Source of the DNA: JAIPEL01 sp050115795
Lineage (GTDB): Bacteria; Desulfobacterota; Desulfobacteria; Desulfobacterales; CAFBRK01
DNA: 40,324 nt
Direction of reading: 5' to 3'
Assembly (NCBI GenBank): GCA_050115795.1
Contig: JASFPT010000006.1
Location: 1 to 40,324, forward strand
Shown: in pieces, positions 15,201 to 22,693 of the stretch
Position numbering within the stretch: position 1 is the first letter of the stretch
Layout: each line of letters begins with the position of its first letter
Position numbers and translations under genes: made by a program
The notes under the pieces: generated by a model
What the model was told of the DNA's origin: nothing
Databases searched by the model: none
What the model saw: only the letters and a program-made list of their open reading frames with translations

Positions 15201-15611
15201 CTATCCTTCGGGGGTGCTCGGTTTGAGCTCGTGGATCAGCTGGAGAAACTCACGGGAGCGGATGTACTGGTCCATGCAGCTCTGATAGTCGATCCATTTT
15301 CCCCAGGCTTCCAGCCATTGATCGTTGTGCCAATAGCATTCTGCGTCACCCTGCCCCTTGAGCCGTTCAATGTAATCCAGGTACTCCTCGGAGCAGGCTT
15401 CGCAGAACCGGTAGGGAATTCTCAGTTTCGATGGCAGACGCTCCGGCTGGCCCGCCGAAGCGATCTGCGCACCGCACTTGAGGCACCTGGTGTTGCATCG
15501 AGCGCAGTTGAGCATCCGCCGCACCGCCTCGATCTTCCGGCGACGTTCCTGGGTCTTTTCCCGTTCATCGGCCTCCTGGCGCCGATGGTCAAATGAAATG
15601 ATTTCCGCCAT
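15201..15611 (-). CDS. Conserved Cys-rich protein of unknown function upstream of tatA
   Basis: I do not recognise a named family. The 136-residue product begins with a charged helix (DHRRQEADEREKTQERRRKIEAVRRM). It then has clustered cysteines (CARCNTRCLKCG and, later, FCEAC) that look like a zinc-ribbon or double-CxxC metal site. A Trp/Tyr-rich C-terminus follows. There is no signal peptide, so it should be cytoplasmic. The start is at 15611, with AAGGGG five bases before it; an upstream extension of the frame looks non-coding. It shares an operon with tatA, which hints at an export-linked or quality-control role, but this is inference. Confidence 0.75.
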   Translation of the reverse strand: MAEIISFDHRRQEADEREKTQERRRKIEAVRRMLNCARCNTRCLKCGAQIASAGQPERLPSKLRIPYRFCEACSEEYLDYIERLKGQGDAECYWHNDQWLEAWGKWIDYQSCMDQYIRSREFLQLIHELKPSTPEG

Positions 15612-15648
15612 CAAAACCCCTTGTGCCGGCGATTGACAAAGCCGAAAA

Positions 15649-15677
15649 ACTTTATCACCGGCGGTGGGGGCTGTCAA
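15649..15677 (-). promoter_or_regulatory. Candidate promoter for the Cys-rich protein-tatA operon
   Basis: On the minus strand TTGACA (15677-15672) is separated by 17 bases from TAAAGT (15654-15649). This places a start site about 30 bases before the ATG at 15611. Spacing is ideal and the -35 box perfect; the -10 box matches four of six positions. Confidence 0.45.
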
Positions 15678-15844
15678 TTCCTTCGGAGGGGTCCGGGTTG
15701 CCAACAGCCGGTGCGCATGTTAATTTTTATTTTCCATCGGCCGCGGAGCCGCCGCATCCGACTTCGCCGGCCGGACCCGAGCCGCCTCCATGCTGCCGTG
15801 TGAAGCCAAAGAAGCGCGGCAGCGATTTCATAAGGAGCGTTTGA

Positions 15845-16915
15845 ATGGATCAAGGTTTCGAACCCGGCTGCCGCCCCCTGCTGATCGGCAGTCTTCCGCT
15901 GGACGACCACGGCATGGCACTGGACCTGGTTTTACGGTATACGCCGGAAATCCCATTGTGGGTTCAGCTTCCCGGGCGGAAACAGGAAGGGATGATCTCC
16001 CAGTTCCTTCCCGGGATGCCGGGGCTTGCCGGCCCGGTCGGCAAAGAGTCGGTCCGCACCGACGAAGAGGGTTTTGACGAGGCGCTTCTCGCCTTTTATG
16101 AGGAGTACCTGGCGGTAAGCGAAGGGGAAAAGAACCTGGACGACTCCCGCTTTGCCCTGACGAGGGAAGCAGCCGAGGGATTTTACACCTTTCTTGCGAG
16201 GATACCCACCGTGGCGGCAGGCGTCGCTGCCGTCAAAGGGCAGATCACCGGCCCGATCACCCTGACCACCGCGGTGAGCGACCAGAACCGGTCGCCCATC
16301 TACTACGACGAACGGCTCCGGGATGTTGCGGTCAAGCTCCTGGCCGAGCGGGGCCGATGGCAGGCTCGAAAGCTGGCCGCTCTGGAAAAGCCGGTGATTG
16401 TTTTTATCGACGAACCGGCCCTGGCCGGTTTCGGCACCTCCGAATTCACCAGCATCTCCCGGAAGGACGTTCTTTGCTGTCTGGAAGAGGTCATCGAGGC
16501 CGTCGCCTCCGAGGGGGCCATGGTCGGCATCCATGTGTGCGCCAACACCGACTGGTCCCTGGTGCTTGAATCTTCCATAGAAATCATCAACTTCGACGCC
16601 TATTCGTACTTCGACCGGTTCGTGCTCTATGACGAATCCCTGAGGCGGTTCGTCGATTCGGGGGGAATCGTCGCCTGGGGACTGGTGCCGACCTCACGGG
16701 CCGAAGACATCGATTCGGAAAGCACCGATTCGCTCTTTTCCCGCTGGCAGGAGCAGTTCGAAAAAACCGTCTCCCTGGGAATCGATCGGAAGCGCCTGCT
16801 CCGGCAGTCGCTGGTCACCCCCAGCTGCGGAACCGGATCCATCGACCCCGGGCACGCCGAAAAGGTAATGGCACTGACCGCTTCTTTGTCGGACAAGATC
16901 CGCCACAGCAGATGA
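15845..16915 (+). CDS. Core-MetE-like cobalamin-independent-type methionine synthase/methyltransferase
   Basis: The 356-residue protein corresponds to the C-terminal catalytic barrel of MetE without its N-terminal half. It has an IGSLP start and the probable zinc ligands His230 and Cys232 (GIHVCAN) and Cys328 (TPSCGTGS). An Asp (NFDAY, residue 251) sits where MetE usually has Glu. Short core-MetE proteins of this kind in anaerobes are known to make methionine from methylcobalamin rather than methyltetrahydrofolate; a UROD-like methyltransferase is the alternative. It is monocistronic, with a 233-base upstream gap and a palindrome overlapping its stop. In a genome with corrinoid salvage and MttB-type enzymes, a corrinoid methyl donor is plausible. 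Confidence 0.8.
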   Translation: MDQGFEPGCRPLLIGSLPLDDHGMALDLVLRYTPEIPLWVQLPGRKQEGMISQFLPGMPGLAGPVGKESVRTDEEGFDEALLAFYEEYLAVSEGEKNLDDSRFALTREAAEGFYTFLARIPTVAAGVAAVKGQITGPITLTTAVSDQNRSPIYYDERLRDVAVKLLAERGRWQARKLAALEKPVIVFIDEPALAGFGTSEFTSISRKDVLCCLEEVIEAVASEGAMVGIHVCANTDWSLVLESSIEIINFDAYSYFDRFVLYDESLRRFVDSGGIVAWGLVPTSRAEDIDSESTDSLFSRWQEQFEKTVSLGIDRKRLLRQSLVTPSCGTGSIDPGHAEKVMALTASLSDKIRHSR

Positions 16916-16938
16916 CCGCATGCGGCCATCTGCTGTGG
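16903..16938 (+). terminator. 36-base near-perfect palindrome overlapping the stop codon
   Basis: CCACAGCAGATG (16903-16914) pairs with CATCTGCTGTGG (16927-16938). The interior CCGCATGCGG is itself palindromic. Only one position pair mismatches. The TGA stop of the MetE-like gene (16913-16915) lies inside the stem. It probably marks the transcript end, although no T-run follows. Confidence 0.6.
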
Positions 16939-17097
16939 CTGGAAAAGCTACAGAAATGAGAGGAATTCCCGCCGGCATTCCGAACAAGCGCGAAAAAGGA
17001 ACATCATAAGAACAAGATTTCAACAAGTTAACTCCGAAGATCGTTGTTTCGATTCAACCGGAACGATTTTTTTAACCTGTTCAGGAGGTTCAGATTC

Positions 17098-17949
17098 ATG
17101 ACGGAAAAGCCCAACGGCCGATTCACCGGCGCAAGCCGCTACGTGCTCGACGAAGAGCTTGCCAACATCGTCAACATCTCCATGGCCCTGGAAATGCCCC
17201 TGCTGCTCAAGGGCGAGCCGGGAACGGGCAAGACGATGCTGGCCCATGCCATCGCCGAAAACCTGCAAATGCCCCTGATCGTGCTGAACGTCAAGTCGAG
17301 CATGAAGCTCGTCGAAGCCCTGTACCAGTACGACACCCTGACCCGGCTCAACGACAGCCGGTTCGGCGATTCGAAACGGGATGTGAGCAACATCGAAGAG
17401 TACATCTCCATGGGCAAAATCGGCCAGGCCTTTACCGCCCAGCAGCGGACCGTGCTCCTCATCGACGAGATCGACAAGGCCGACACCGATTTTCAGGACG
17501 ACATGCTCGACGTCCTCGACCAGATGGAATTCGACATCATCGAGATCGACAAGACGCTCCGCGCCCGGCATCGGCCGGTCATCATCATCACCTCCAACGC
17601 CAAAAAGGACCTGTCCGATCCCTTTCTGGGAAGGTGCAATTTCCACCACATCGCCTTTCCGGACCCGAAGATGATGCGCAAAATTGTCGGCGTTCACTTC
17701 CCGGACATCGATTCGGACCTGCTGGCCAATGCCATCACGGCATTTTACCGTCTACGGGAAATCGACGCGGTGGAGAAAAAACCGGCCACCCGGGAGCTGC
17801 TCAACTGGATCCGGGCCCTGCAGGCCGACCCGGATTTCCGGCCCAAGCAACTGGAAAAGGGTGAACTGCCGTATCTGGGGGTGCTCTTTAAAAAGAGCCA
17901 GGACTACGAGCGGGCCAGCACGGCGGTGAACCGGAGAAGGTTGTTTTAG
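17098..17949 (+). CDS. MoxR-family AAA+ ATPase
   Basis: MoxR ATPases act as chaperones that assemble or activate partner complexes, usually together with a VWA-domain protein. The 283-residue protein has Walker A (GEPGTGKTM, about residues 39-47), Walker B (VLLIDEIDKAD, about 119-129), a sensor 1 region (IIITSNAKKDLSDPFLGRC) and the helical lid. The ATG at 17098 has AGGAGG nine bases upstream; the longer frame starting at 17044 adds only Phe/Arg-rich junk. A VWA protein gene follows after a 324-base gap. Confidence 0.9.
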   Translation: MTEKPNGRFTGASRYVLDEELANIVNISMALEMPLLLKGEPGTGKTMLAHAIAENLQMPLIVLNVKSSMKLVEALYQYDTLTRLNDSRFGDSKRDVSNIEEYISMGKIGQAFTAQQRTVLLIDEIDKADTDFQDDMLDVLDQMEFDIIEIDKTLRARHRPVIIITSNAKKDLSDPFLGRCNFHHIAFPDPKMMRKIVGVHFPDIDSDLLANAITAFYRLREIDAVEKKPATRELLNWIRALQADPDFRPKQLEKGELPYLGVLFKKSQDYERASTAVNRRRLF

Positions 17950-18009
17950 AGGGCGAAAAACCTCGGGCAGAAGCCCGTAACGGACAGACACAAACACCAA
18001 GGGTAATTT

Positions 18010-18190
18010 CAAAATCCGAAGCACGAATATCGAAGCAAATTCGAATGACCGAAATCCAACATGCCAAACAACCGCCGCTCGCGGCAACTTCTTGCAGATC
18101 GGACGATCCCCTACCCGAAGGGCTATTGGTTTTGGTCATTTGATCATTCGAATTTAGAATTTGTTTGGGATTTCGGATTTCGGATTTCGT
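18010..18190. repeat. Inverted pair of CGAAATCC/AATTCGAATGACC repeat patches
   Basis: The 324-base gap between the MoxR and VWA genes holds two arms. The left arm (about 18010-18060) has AAATCCGAAGCACGAAT and AAATTCGAATGACCGAAAT. The right arm (about 18130-18190) has GGTCATTTGATCATTCGAATTT and GGATTTCGGATTTCGGATTTCG, partly the reverse complement of the left. About 70 bases of ordinary sequence lie between. No gene is supported here. Confidence 0.65.
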
Positions 18191-18273
18191 TTTTATGGAT
18201 CATCTTTCTTGGGACGGTAGAATCTTTCCGGGTTCTTTGCCCCGAGCGTAGAGGTAAGAGCGCAGCAAAATCC

Positions 18274-19464
18274 ATGTTCATCCAATTCTTCTACAAGCTG
18301 AGAGACGCCGGGGTTCCGGTGACCCCCACCTCCTTTTTGACCCTGCAAAAGGCCCTGCACCTGGGGCTGGTCAATTCCCTGGAGGATTTCTACATGTCCG
18401 CACGGGCCGTGCTGGTCAAGAGCGAGCGCTATTTCGACCTGTACGACCGGGTGTTTGCCCACCACTTCGAAGGGGCCGAGCTGCCGGATGCAGAGGGCTT
18501 CCAACTGGACGAATTCGCCCGGGCGCTTTTGGAGCAGTGGCTGCAGGCGCCGGAGGAGATGGCGCGGATTCTGGGGGTGGACGCCGAAAAGCTTCAGCAG
18601 ATGAGTCCCGAGGAGCTGATCGCGTATTTCAAGGAGCGGCTCAAGGATCAGGATGGACAGCACCACGGGGGCAGCCGGTGGATCGGCACCGGCGGAACCT
18701 CGCCGGTGGGCCACTCCGGATACCATCCGGGGGGTATGCGGGTCGGGGGCGTGTCCCGAAACAAATCGGCGGTGAAGGTGGCCATGGACCGGCGCTACAA
18801 GGACTATTCCCGCAGTGGGCCGCTCACCGAAGCGCTGATCGGAGAAGCCCTCAAGCGCCTTCGGAACCTTCGCCCGGTCGGGCCCAAAGACCAGCTCAAC
18901 GTCGAAGAGACGATTTACCAGACCATGAAAAACGGAGGGGAGATCGAGATCGTCTTCGACCGGAGCCTCAAGGACCGGCTCAAGGTGATCCTGGCCATCG
19001 ACAACGGCGGATATTCCATGGACCCTTATATTCCCGTGGTCCAGACGATTTTCGACTACGCCAGGGCCCAGTTCAAGGACCTGAAGACCTATTTCTTCCA
19101 CAACACGATCTACGACCAGCTCTGGGAAGACCCGGCCCGGTACCGGAAGCCGAAAAAGCTCGACGAGTTTGTCCGTCTGGACCCGGAAACCCGGTGGATC
19201 ATCGTCGGAGACGCCTCCATGGCCCCTTACGAGTTGATGGCCACCGACGGCTCCATCCACCTCGAAGAGCGAAGCGGAAAGCCGAGCCTCGAACGGCTCC
19301 AGTTAATAGCCCGGACCTTTCCCCATGTCGCCTGGCTCAATCCGGTGCCTGGGCGCATGTGGAACTACACCCGGACCATTTCAATCCTTCGGCAGGTGTT
19401 TCCGATGTTCGAACTGACCCTGGACGGGCTGGAGGCGGCGGTGACCGCTTTGATGGCCAAATAA
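18274..19464 (+). CDS. CoxE-like VWA domain protein with degenerate MIDAS
   Basis: The 396-residue protein pairs with the upstream MoxR ATPase. The N-terminal half is helical (FFYKLRDAGVPVTPTSFLTLQKAL, SERYFDLYDRVFAHHF), as in CoxE/YehP-like proteins. The VWA fold occupies about residues 236-396. Its metal-site loop reads AIDNGGYSMD (Asp243, Ser248), one residue longer than, and lacking the first Ser of, the usual DxSxS. Metal-dependent ligand binding may therefore be altered. A Gly/His-rich loop (about 128-155) separates the halves. The start is the ATG before FIQFFYKL; the frame continues upstream through repeat DNA and is not believed to be coding. The stop lies within a hairpin. Confidence 0.82.
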   Translation: MFIQFFYKLRDAGVPVTPTSFLTLQKALHLGLVNSLEDFYMSARAVLVKSERYFDLYDRVFAHHFEGAELPDAEGFQLDEFARALLEQWLQAPEEMARILGVDAEKLQQMSPEELIAYFKERLKDQDGQHHGGSRWIGTGGTSPVGHSGYHPGGMRVGGVSRNKSAVKVAMDRRYKDYSRSGPLTEALIGEALKRLRNLRPVGPKDQLNVEETIYQTMKNGGEIEIVFDRSLKDRLKVILAIDNGGYSMDPYIPVVQTIFDYARAQFKDLKTYFFHNTIYDQLWEDPARYRKPKKLDEFVRLDPETRWIIVGDASMAPYELMATDGSIHLEERSGKPSLERLQLIARTFPHVAWLNPVPGRMWNYTRTISILRQVFPMFELTLDGLEAAVTALMAK

Positions 19465-19511
19465 ATGCGCTGCGCGCATTTATGGAGGGCGGCTGCGCCG
19501 CCAAAAAAAAA
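19461..19511 (+). repeat. Two-hairpin element starting on the VWA stop codon, with A-tract
   Basis: ATAAATGCGC (19461-19470) pairs with GCGCATTTAT (19474-19483) around TGC and includes the TAA stop. A second hairpin, GGCGGC (19488-19493) with GCCGCC (19497-19502), also has a TGC loop and is followed by ten A residues. The layout matches 36161-36201. Confidence 0.7.
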
Positions 19512-19530
19512 ACGGATTCTACCGGCTCAT

Positions 19531-19679
19531 GTGAAACTTCCCCCGAAGCCGGGGTTTTTGCAGGGCACGGCCATCCTGTCGTGCCGTCCCGAAGGGCACG
19601 GAAGCCATTCGACTTTGCTCATGACGAGCCGTTCACTACGCAGGCTGAGGCTCTGCACAAAAGGTTCACATTTGATCAA
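19531..19679. repeat. Dispersed intergenic element, copy B (139 bp plus common flank)
   Basis: This aligns end to end with 3471-3618. Its terminal inverted repeats are GTGAAACTT (19531-19539) and AAGGTTCAC (19661-19669). The outer base pair has changed A-T to G-C relative to copy A. The CCCC/GGGG-TTTTT hairpin and the GGCACGGC/GTCGTGCC hairpin (now with a wobble pair) are kept, as is the TTTGATCAA flank. It fills the gap between the VWA and ybaK-like genes; no coding potential is seen. Confidence 0.75.
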
Positions 19680-19760
19680 ACTGGTCGGTGATGCCGGCCG
19701 GCGGCGGGGCTTGTCTGAATATTCGTTGCAGCCGGAAATGCGCCGCAAGCGTATTCCCGG

Positions 19761-20213
19761 CTAGATCATCTTCGGATTGCACAGCTTCTTCAGGTCCCAG
19801 GCCTTGATCTTGAAAGACTTGTCGTGAACGCCGGGGTTGAAGTAGATGTACTCCTTCCTGGTCATGTCCGGATCCATGTAGATCGGCAGCGGGGTCAGGT
19901 GCCCGAAGGGCGGCACGCAGCCCACCTCGCAGCCGACGGCTTCGCTGACCGCCTCGGGCTTGGCGAAAGAGACCTTTTTGGTGCCGACCCCTTTGGCCGT
20001 GCGTTTCCAGTCGACTTTCTTGTCCCCGGGCAGAACCAGAACGATCATCTCTTTTTCCTTGGTGGTCAGCACCAGGGACTTGACCGTTTCGCCTTCGCTG
20101 ACCCCGAGCTGCTGCGCCATCACCGGGTTGGTGTAGACCGGTTCGTGCTCGTGCAGTTCATAGGCGATGTTGTTTCTTTCCAGCATGTCGATGATGTTTT
20201 CTTCCAGCGTCAT
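19761..20213 (-). CDS. YbaK/EbsC-type aminoacyl-tRNA deacylase
   Basis: Proteins of this family hydrolyse mischarged aminoacyl-tRNAs, such as Cys-tRNA(Pro), or act as free-standing editing domains. The 150-residue protein shows the fold markers ITYELHEH-like NNIAYELHEHEPVYTN, GETVKSLVL, the catalytic-Lys region PGDKKVDW, and VGCVPPFGH with its conserved Gly-Cys-x-Pro-Pro-Phe-Gly. It is more like the ProX/YbaK group than full ProRS. The substrate tRNA is not determinable. It is alone on the minus strand downstream of the OmpA-family gene. Confidence 0.88.
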   Translation of the reverse strand: MTLEENIIDMLERNNIAYELHEHEPVYTNPVMAQQLGVSEGETVKSLVLTTKEKEMIVLVLPGDKKVDWKRTAKGVGTKKVSFAKPEAVSEAVGCEVGCVPPFGHLTPLPIYMDPDMTRKEYIYFNPGVHDKSFKIKAWDLKKLCNPKMI

Positions 20214-20335
20214 AATTGACTCCCGTCATTGGTGGATTCTTTGTCGATTCGCGTCAGGTTTGGACACACATCCTGCTTCGGGTCGATCGAAAAAGGAAGC
20301 TAGAACGGATAGCGGTCAAAAACAGGCATGAGGCC

Positions 20336-20395
20336 GGGAGACATTCCCGAAAACCGTTGGTTGTCTCCCTGGGCAGGGGATTGAACACCCCCTGC
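20336..20395. ncRNA. Two tandem hairpins in the ompA-ybaK gap; structured element of unknown role
   Basis: GGGAGACA (20336-20343) pairs with TGTCTCCC (20362-20369). Immediately next to it, GCAGGGG (20373-20379) pairs with CCCCTGC (20389-20395). Both stems are perfect. The element lies downstream of the OmpA-family gene and upstream of the ybaK-like gene on the minus strand. It could be a terminator, a leader structure or a small RNA. No T-run is seen. The rest of the 273-base gap shows nothing else. Confidence 0.3.
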
Positions 20396-20486
20396 AGCAA
20401 GCTGACAGGAATGCACTCCCCAGGGCGCTTCAACCATTCATGACTCTTGCAGACTGGCAGCCGTCCGTCAAAAGGCGCCCGCCGGG

Positions 20487-21713
20487 TCAGATCTTGACGA
20501 ATTCCACTCTGCGGTTGTTGGCTTTCCCCTCCGCCGTGGCGTTGTCCGACACGGGCTTGCTCTCGCCAAAGCCTTTCGTCTGGAGCCGTGATGCATCCAC
20601 GCCGGCGTCAACCAGGGCGTCCTTTACGGCGTCGGCCCGTTGTTCCGACAACTTCTGGTTGAACGCTTTTTCCCCGTCACTGTCCGTGTGGCCCTCGACG
20701 CTTAATTTGAGGTCTCCGTGCTCCTTCATCATTTTTGCGATTTCGTTGATCACCCCCATGGACTCCGGCTTGAGGGTGGCCTTGTTGACATCGAACAGAA
20801 TGCCGCGCGTCACGATCTTGCCGTCGGTCATGATCCGGTCATAAAGTTTCTTGGCCCCCTTTGCGATGCGGATATCCTTGATAAGCGCCTGCTTTCCCCG
20901 ATGGCACTGCCGGCTTTCGATGGTGATTCCCATCGGTTCGGCCCGAAGATTGGGAATGTTCATCACCCGCTGCTTGCCGAAATACACCTTCAGCGCCCTC
21001 GTGTTGAAAGAGATCGCGATGTGCTCCCAGTAAGGATAATCGCTTCTGGAGATGTTGGTGCTGCCGAACCCTTCAACACCGACGTCGTCGGCCCGAACCC
21101 TGACAAAGGGAATAGACTTTTGCGGCCTTTGATTAATCTCGTCATAGAGCCTGACAGTGTACGCGGTGCAAAATTCGCTGAAATAGGCGTCAAACTCGAT
21201 GGTGAATTTTTCCGGTAGATAGTCGCCCTTTTTTTTCATCAACGGGACGATGCCGCTTTTTTGATCGGTGGCGAAATTGATGACTTTCTGCCCGTCGTAC
21301 ACCGCAACCTCAACATTTCCCTCCTTCAGATCCCATCGGGAGGGAAATTCGCCGTTTTCTTCTCCCTGCAGGTCGTCATAGAAAATGATCTCGTCTCCCG
21401 GAACGAAGTCATATTTCGACCATGCTTTCAGTTCGGCCTGGTTTGCCTGGCTGGAAGCACTGCCGCCCGATTGCCCGGTATTTGCCGACGACCCGTTACC
21501 GGAAGTCGAATGCGCATCGCCGCCCTCTTTTCCTTCCCCGGTGATGACCTTTTCGGTTTCATCCACTCCCTTGTCAATGGAATCATCGACTTTCTGATCC
21601 AGTTTCCGCTGTACCGATTCCTTCACCTTGTTTAGAAAGTCGAACCCTGCATAGGTGGTTGAAGCGGCGAGGAATACAACGATGATCGCACATGGGAAAA
21701 AGAGTCTTTTCAT
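20487..21713 (-). CDS. OmpA-family outer membrane/peptidoglycan-associated protein
   Basis: The 408-residue exported protein has a signal peptide (MKRLFFPCAIIVVFLAASTTYA). A charged helical stretch (about 25-55) and a Gly/Ser/Ala-rich low-complexity linker (about 58-90) follow. The middle (about 95-285) is predicted beta-rich with no motif I recognise. The C-terminal OmpA domain (about 300-408) contains ILFDVNKATLKPES, VEGHTDSDGE, LSEQRADAVKDAL and GFGESKPV, the residues that hold peptidoglycan. The ATG at 21713 has AGGAGG seven bases upstream; a TTG two codons earlier is less likely. The gene has its own promoter and operator-like dyad. Confidence 0.88.
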   Translation of the reverse strand: MKRLFFPCAIIVVFLAASTTYAGFDFLNKVKESVQRKLDQKVDDSIDKGVDETEKVITGEGKEGGDAHSTSGNGSSANTGQSGGSASSQANQAELKAWSKYDFVPGDEIIFYDDLQGEENGEFPSRWDLKEGNVEVAVYDGQKVINFATDQKSGIVPLMKKKGDYLPEKFTIEFDAYFSEFCTAYTVRLYDEINQRPQKSIPFVRVRADDVGVEGFGSTNISRSDYPYWEHIAISFNTRALKVYFGKQRVMNIPNLRAEPMGITIESRQCHRGKQALIKDIRIAKGAKKLYDRIMTDGKIVTRGILFDVNKATLKPESMGVINEIAKMMKEHGDLKLSVEGHTDSDGEKAFNQKLSEQRADAVKDALVDAGVDASRLQTKGFGESKPVSDNATAEGKANNRRVEFVKI

Positions 21714-21918
21714 GACCAATCCTCCTTCTCATGAAACATGACCCCACCGTGGATCCGCAATCTCCCCTGGAAGGCAAAAATAAGGGGGTGAAATGAAGGT
21801 GAGGAATTCGGAGCTGGCTTTTTGGGAAGGGAAACGACGCCACAGTCCATCTCTGGTCACCATGGGGAAATAAGCCCGGTATATCGCGTCTTTTTTAGAC
21901 TTGCTGAAAACTGTTTTC

Positions 21919-21947
21919 CTATAACAGTGTTTTTCGCACACTGTCAA
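21919..21947 (-). promoter_or_regulatory. Promoter of the OmpA-family gene with a 21-bp dyad in the spacer
   Basis: On the minus strand TTGACA (21947-21942) and TTATAG (21924-21919) are 17 bases apart. A perfect inverted repeat, ACAGTGT (21924-21930) and ACACTGT (21938-21944), fills the spacer and touches both boxes, the position of a repressor operator. The mRNA leader would be about 200 bases. The rest of 21714-22137 is AT-rich from about 21990, with no gene. Confidence 0.5.
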
Positions 21948-22042
21948 TCTTGGGCGGGGGGATTTCGGCTTTCCGCCTGATTGCATATTTGTGAAAAATT
22001 ATATTCAAAATATTCGTTTTCCATTAAAATAATATAAATATA

Positions 22043-22071
22043 TTGACAAATACCGCAATTTTTACTATTCA
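22043..22071 (+). promoter_or_regulatory. AT-rich promoter region of the Lrp-type regulator gene
   Basis: TTGACA (22043-22048) is followed after 17 bases by TATTCA (22066-22071). The 50 bases upstream (about 21990-22042) are nearly all A/T in an otherwise GC-rich window, like an UP element or a binding zone for an autoregulating Lrp protein. The -10 box is weak. Confidence 0.4.
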
Positions 22072-22137
22072 GAAAACTGTCTGGATTCGACTTCGAACCC
22101 GCCGGGTTCCCACCATTTCCGATGCGGATCGCCCCCC

Positions 22138-22581
22138 ATGAAGCTAGACGAAAACTCCATCGCCATCATCCGGCACCTGCGCGACGGCAGAAAATCGTTC
22201 AAGGCTATCGCAGACGACTTGTGCCTTTCGGAAAACACCGTTCGACAGCGGGTGAGAAAGCTCATCGACGAGGACGTGCTGGAAATTTCCGGTCTCGTGG
22301 ACCCGGAGGCCATGCCGAATCACATGGTCTGCATGATCGGCGTCAAACTCGACACCCTGAACCTGGTCGCCAAAGCCAAAGAATTTTCAAAACTCAAAGG
22401 CGTGGTCTCCGCCAGCGTGGTGACCGGCCGCTACGATCTGATGCTGGTCGTTCTGCTCAAGGAGGACTTCAATCTGCTCGATTTCTACACCACCGAGGTC
22501 TACCGGCTCAAAGGGATCCGATCGGTGGAGACCTTCGTTGTCTACAAAGGCTACAACCTGAAGGTGCCTTACGTCTATTAA
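22138..22581 (+). CDS. Lrp/AsnC-family transcriptional regulator
   Basis: The 147-residue protein has an N-terminal AsnC-type helix-turn-helix (about residues 4-50: IIRHLRDGRKSFKAIADDL, SENTVRQRVRKLIDEDVL). A C-terminal RAM ligand-binding domain follows (about 62-140: VCMIGVKLDTLNLV, VTGRYDLMLVVLL, IRSVETFVVY). Such proteins sense amino acids and control their metabolism. It lies 112 bases upstream of gcvT in the same direction, so control of the glycine-cleavage operon in response to glycine or a related amino acid is a fair inference. No glycine riboswitch is seen in the gap. Confidence 0.92.
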   Translation: MKLDENSIAIIRHLRDGRKSFKAIADDLCLSENTVRQRVRKLIDEDVLEISGLVDPEAMPNHMVCMIGVKLDTLNLVAKAKEFSKLKGVVSASVVTGRYDLMLVVLLKEDFNLLDFYTTEVYRLKGIRSVETFVVYKGYNLKVPYVY

Positions 22582-22693
22582 CCCAAGCCGGCGACTCGAT
22601 CCCGCCTCGCAAAGGCCGCCGGGGCGTCGACACGGTAGCCGGCGACAGCGCTGACTGACACCAAAACCCGCCCGCCTGAAAGCGAGGCCAGCC

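Noticed and set aside
18061..18273. N-terminal extension of the VWA protein through the upstream repeat
   Set aside because: The extra 71 codons are translated repeat DNA with no similarity to VWA proteins, and the family-like start is at 18274.
22582..22693. Possible glycine riboswitch before gcvT
   Set aside because: The conserved glycine-aptamer segments are not present in this 112-base gap.
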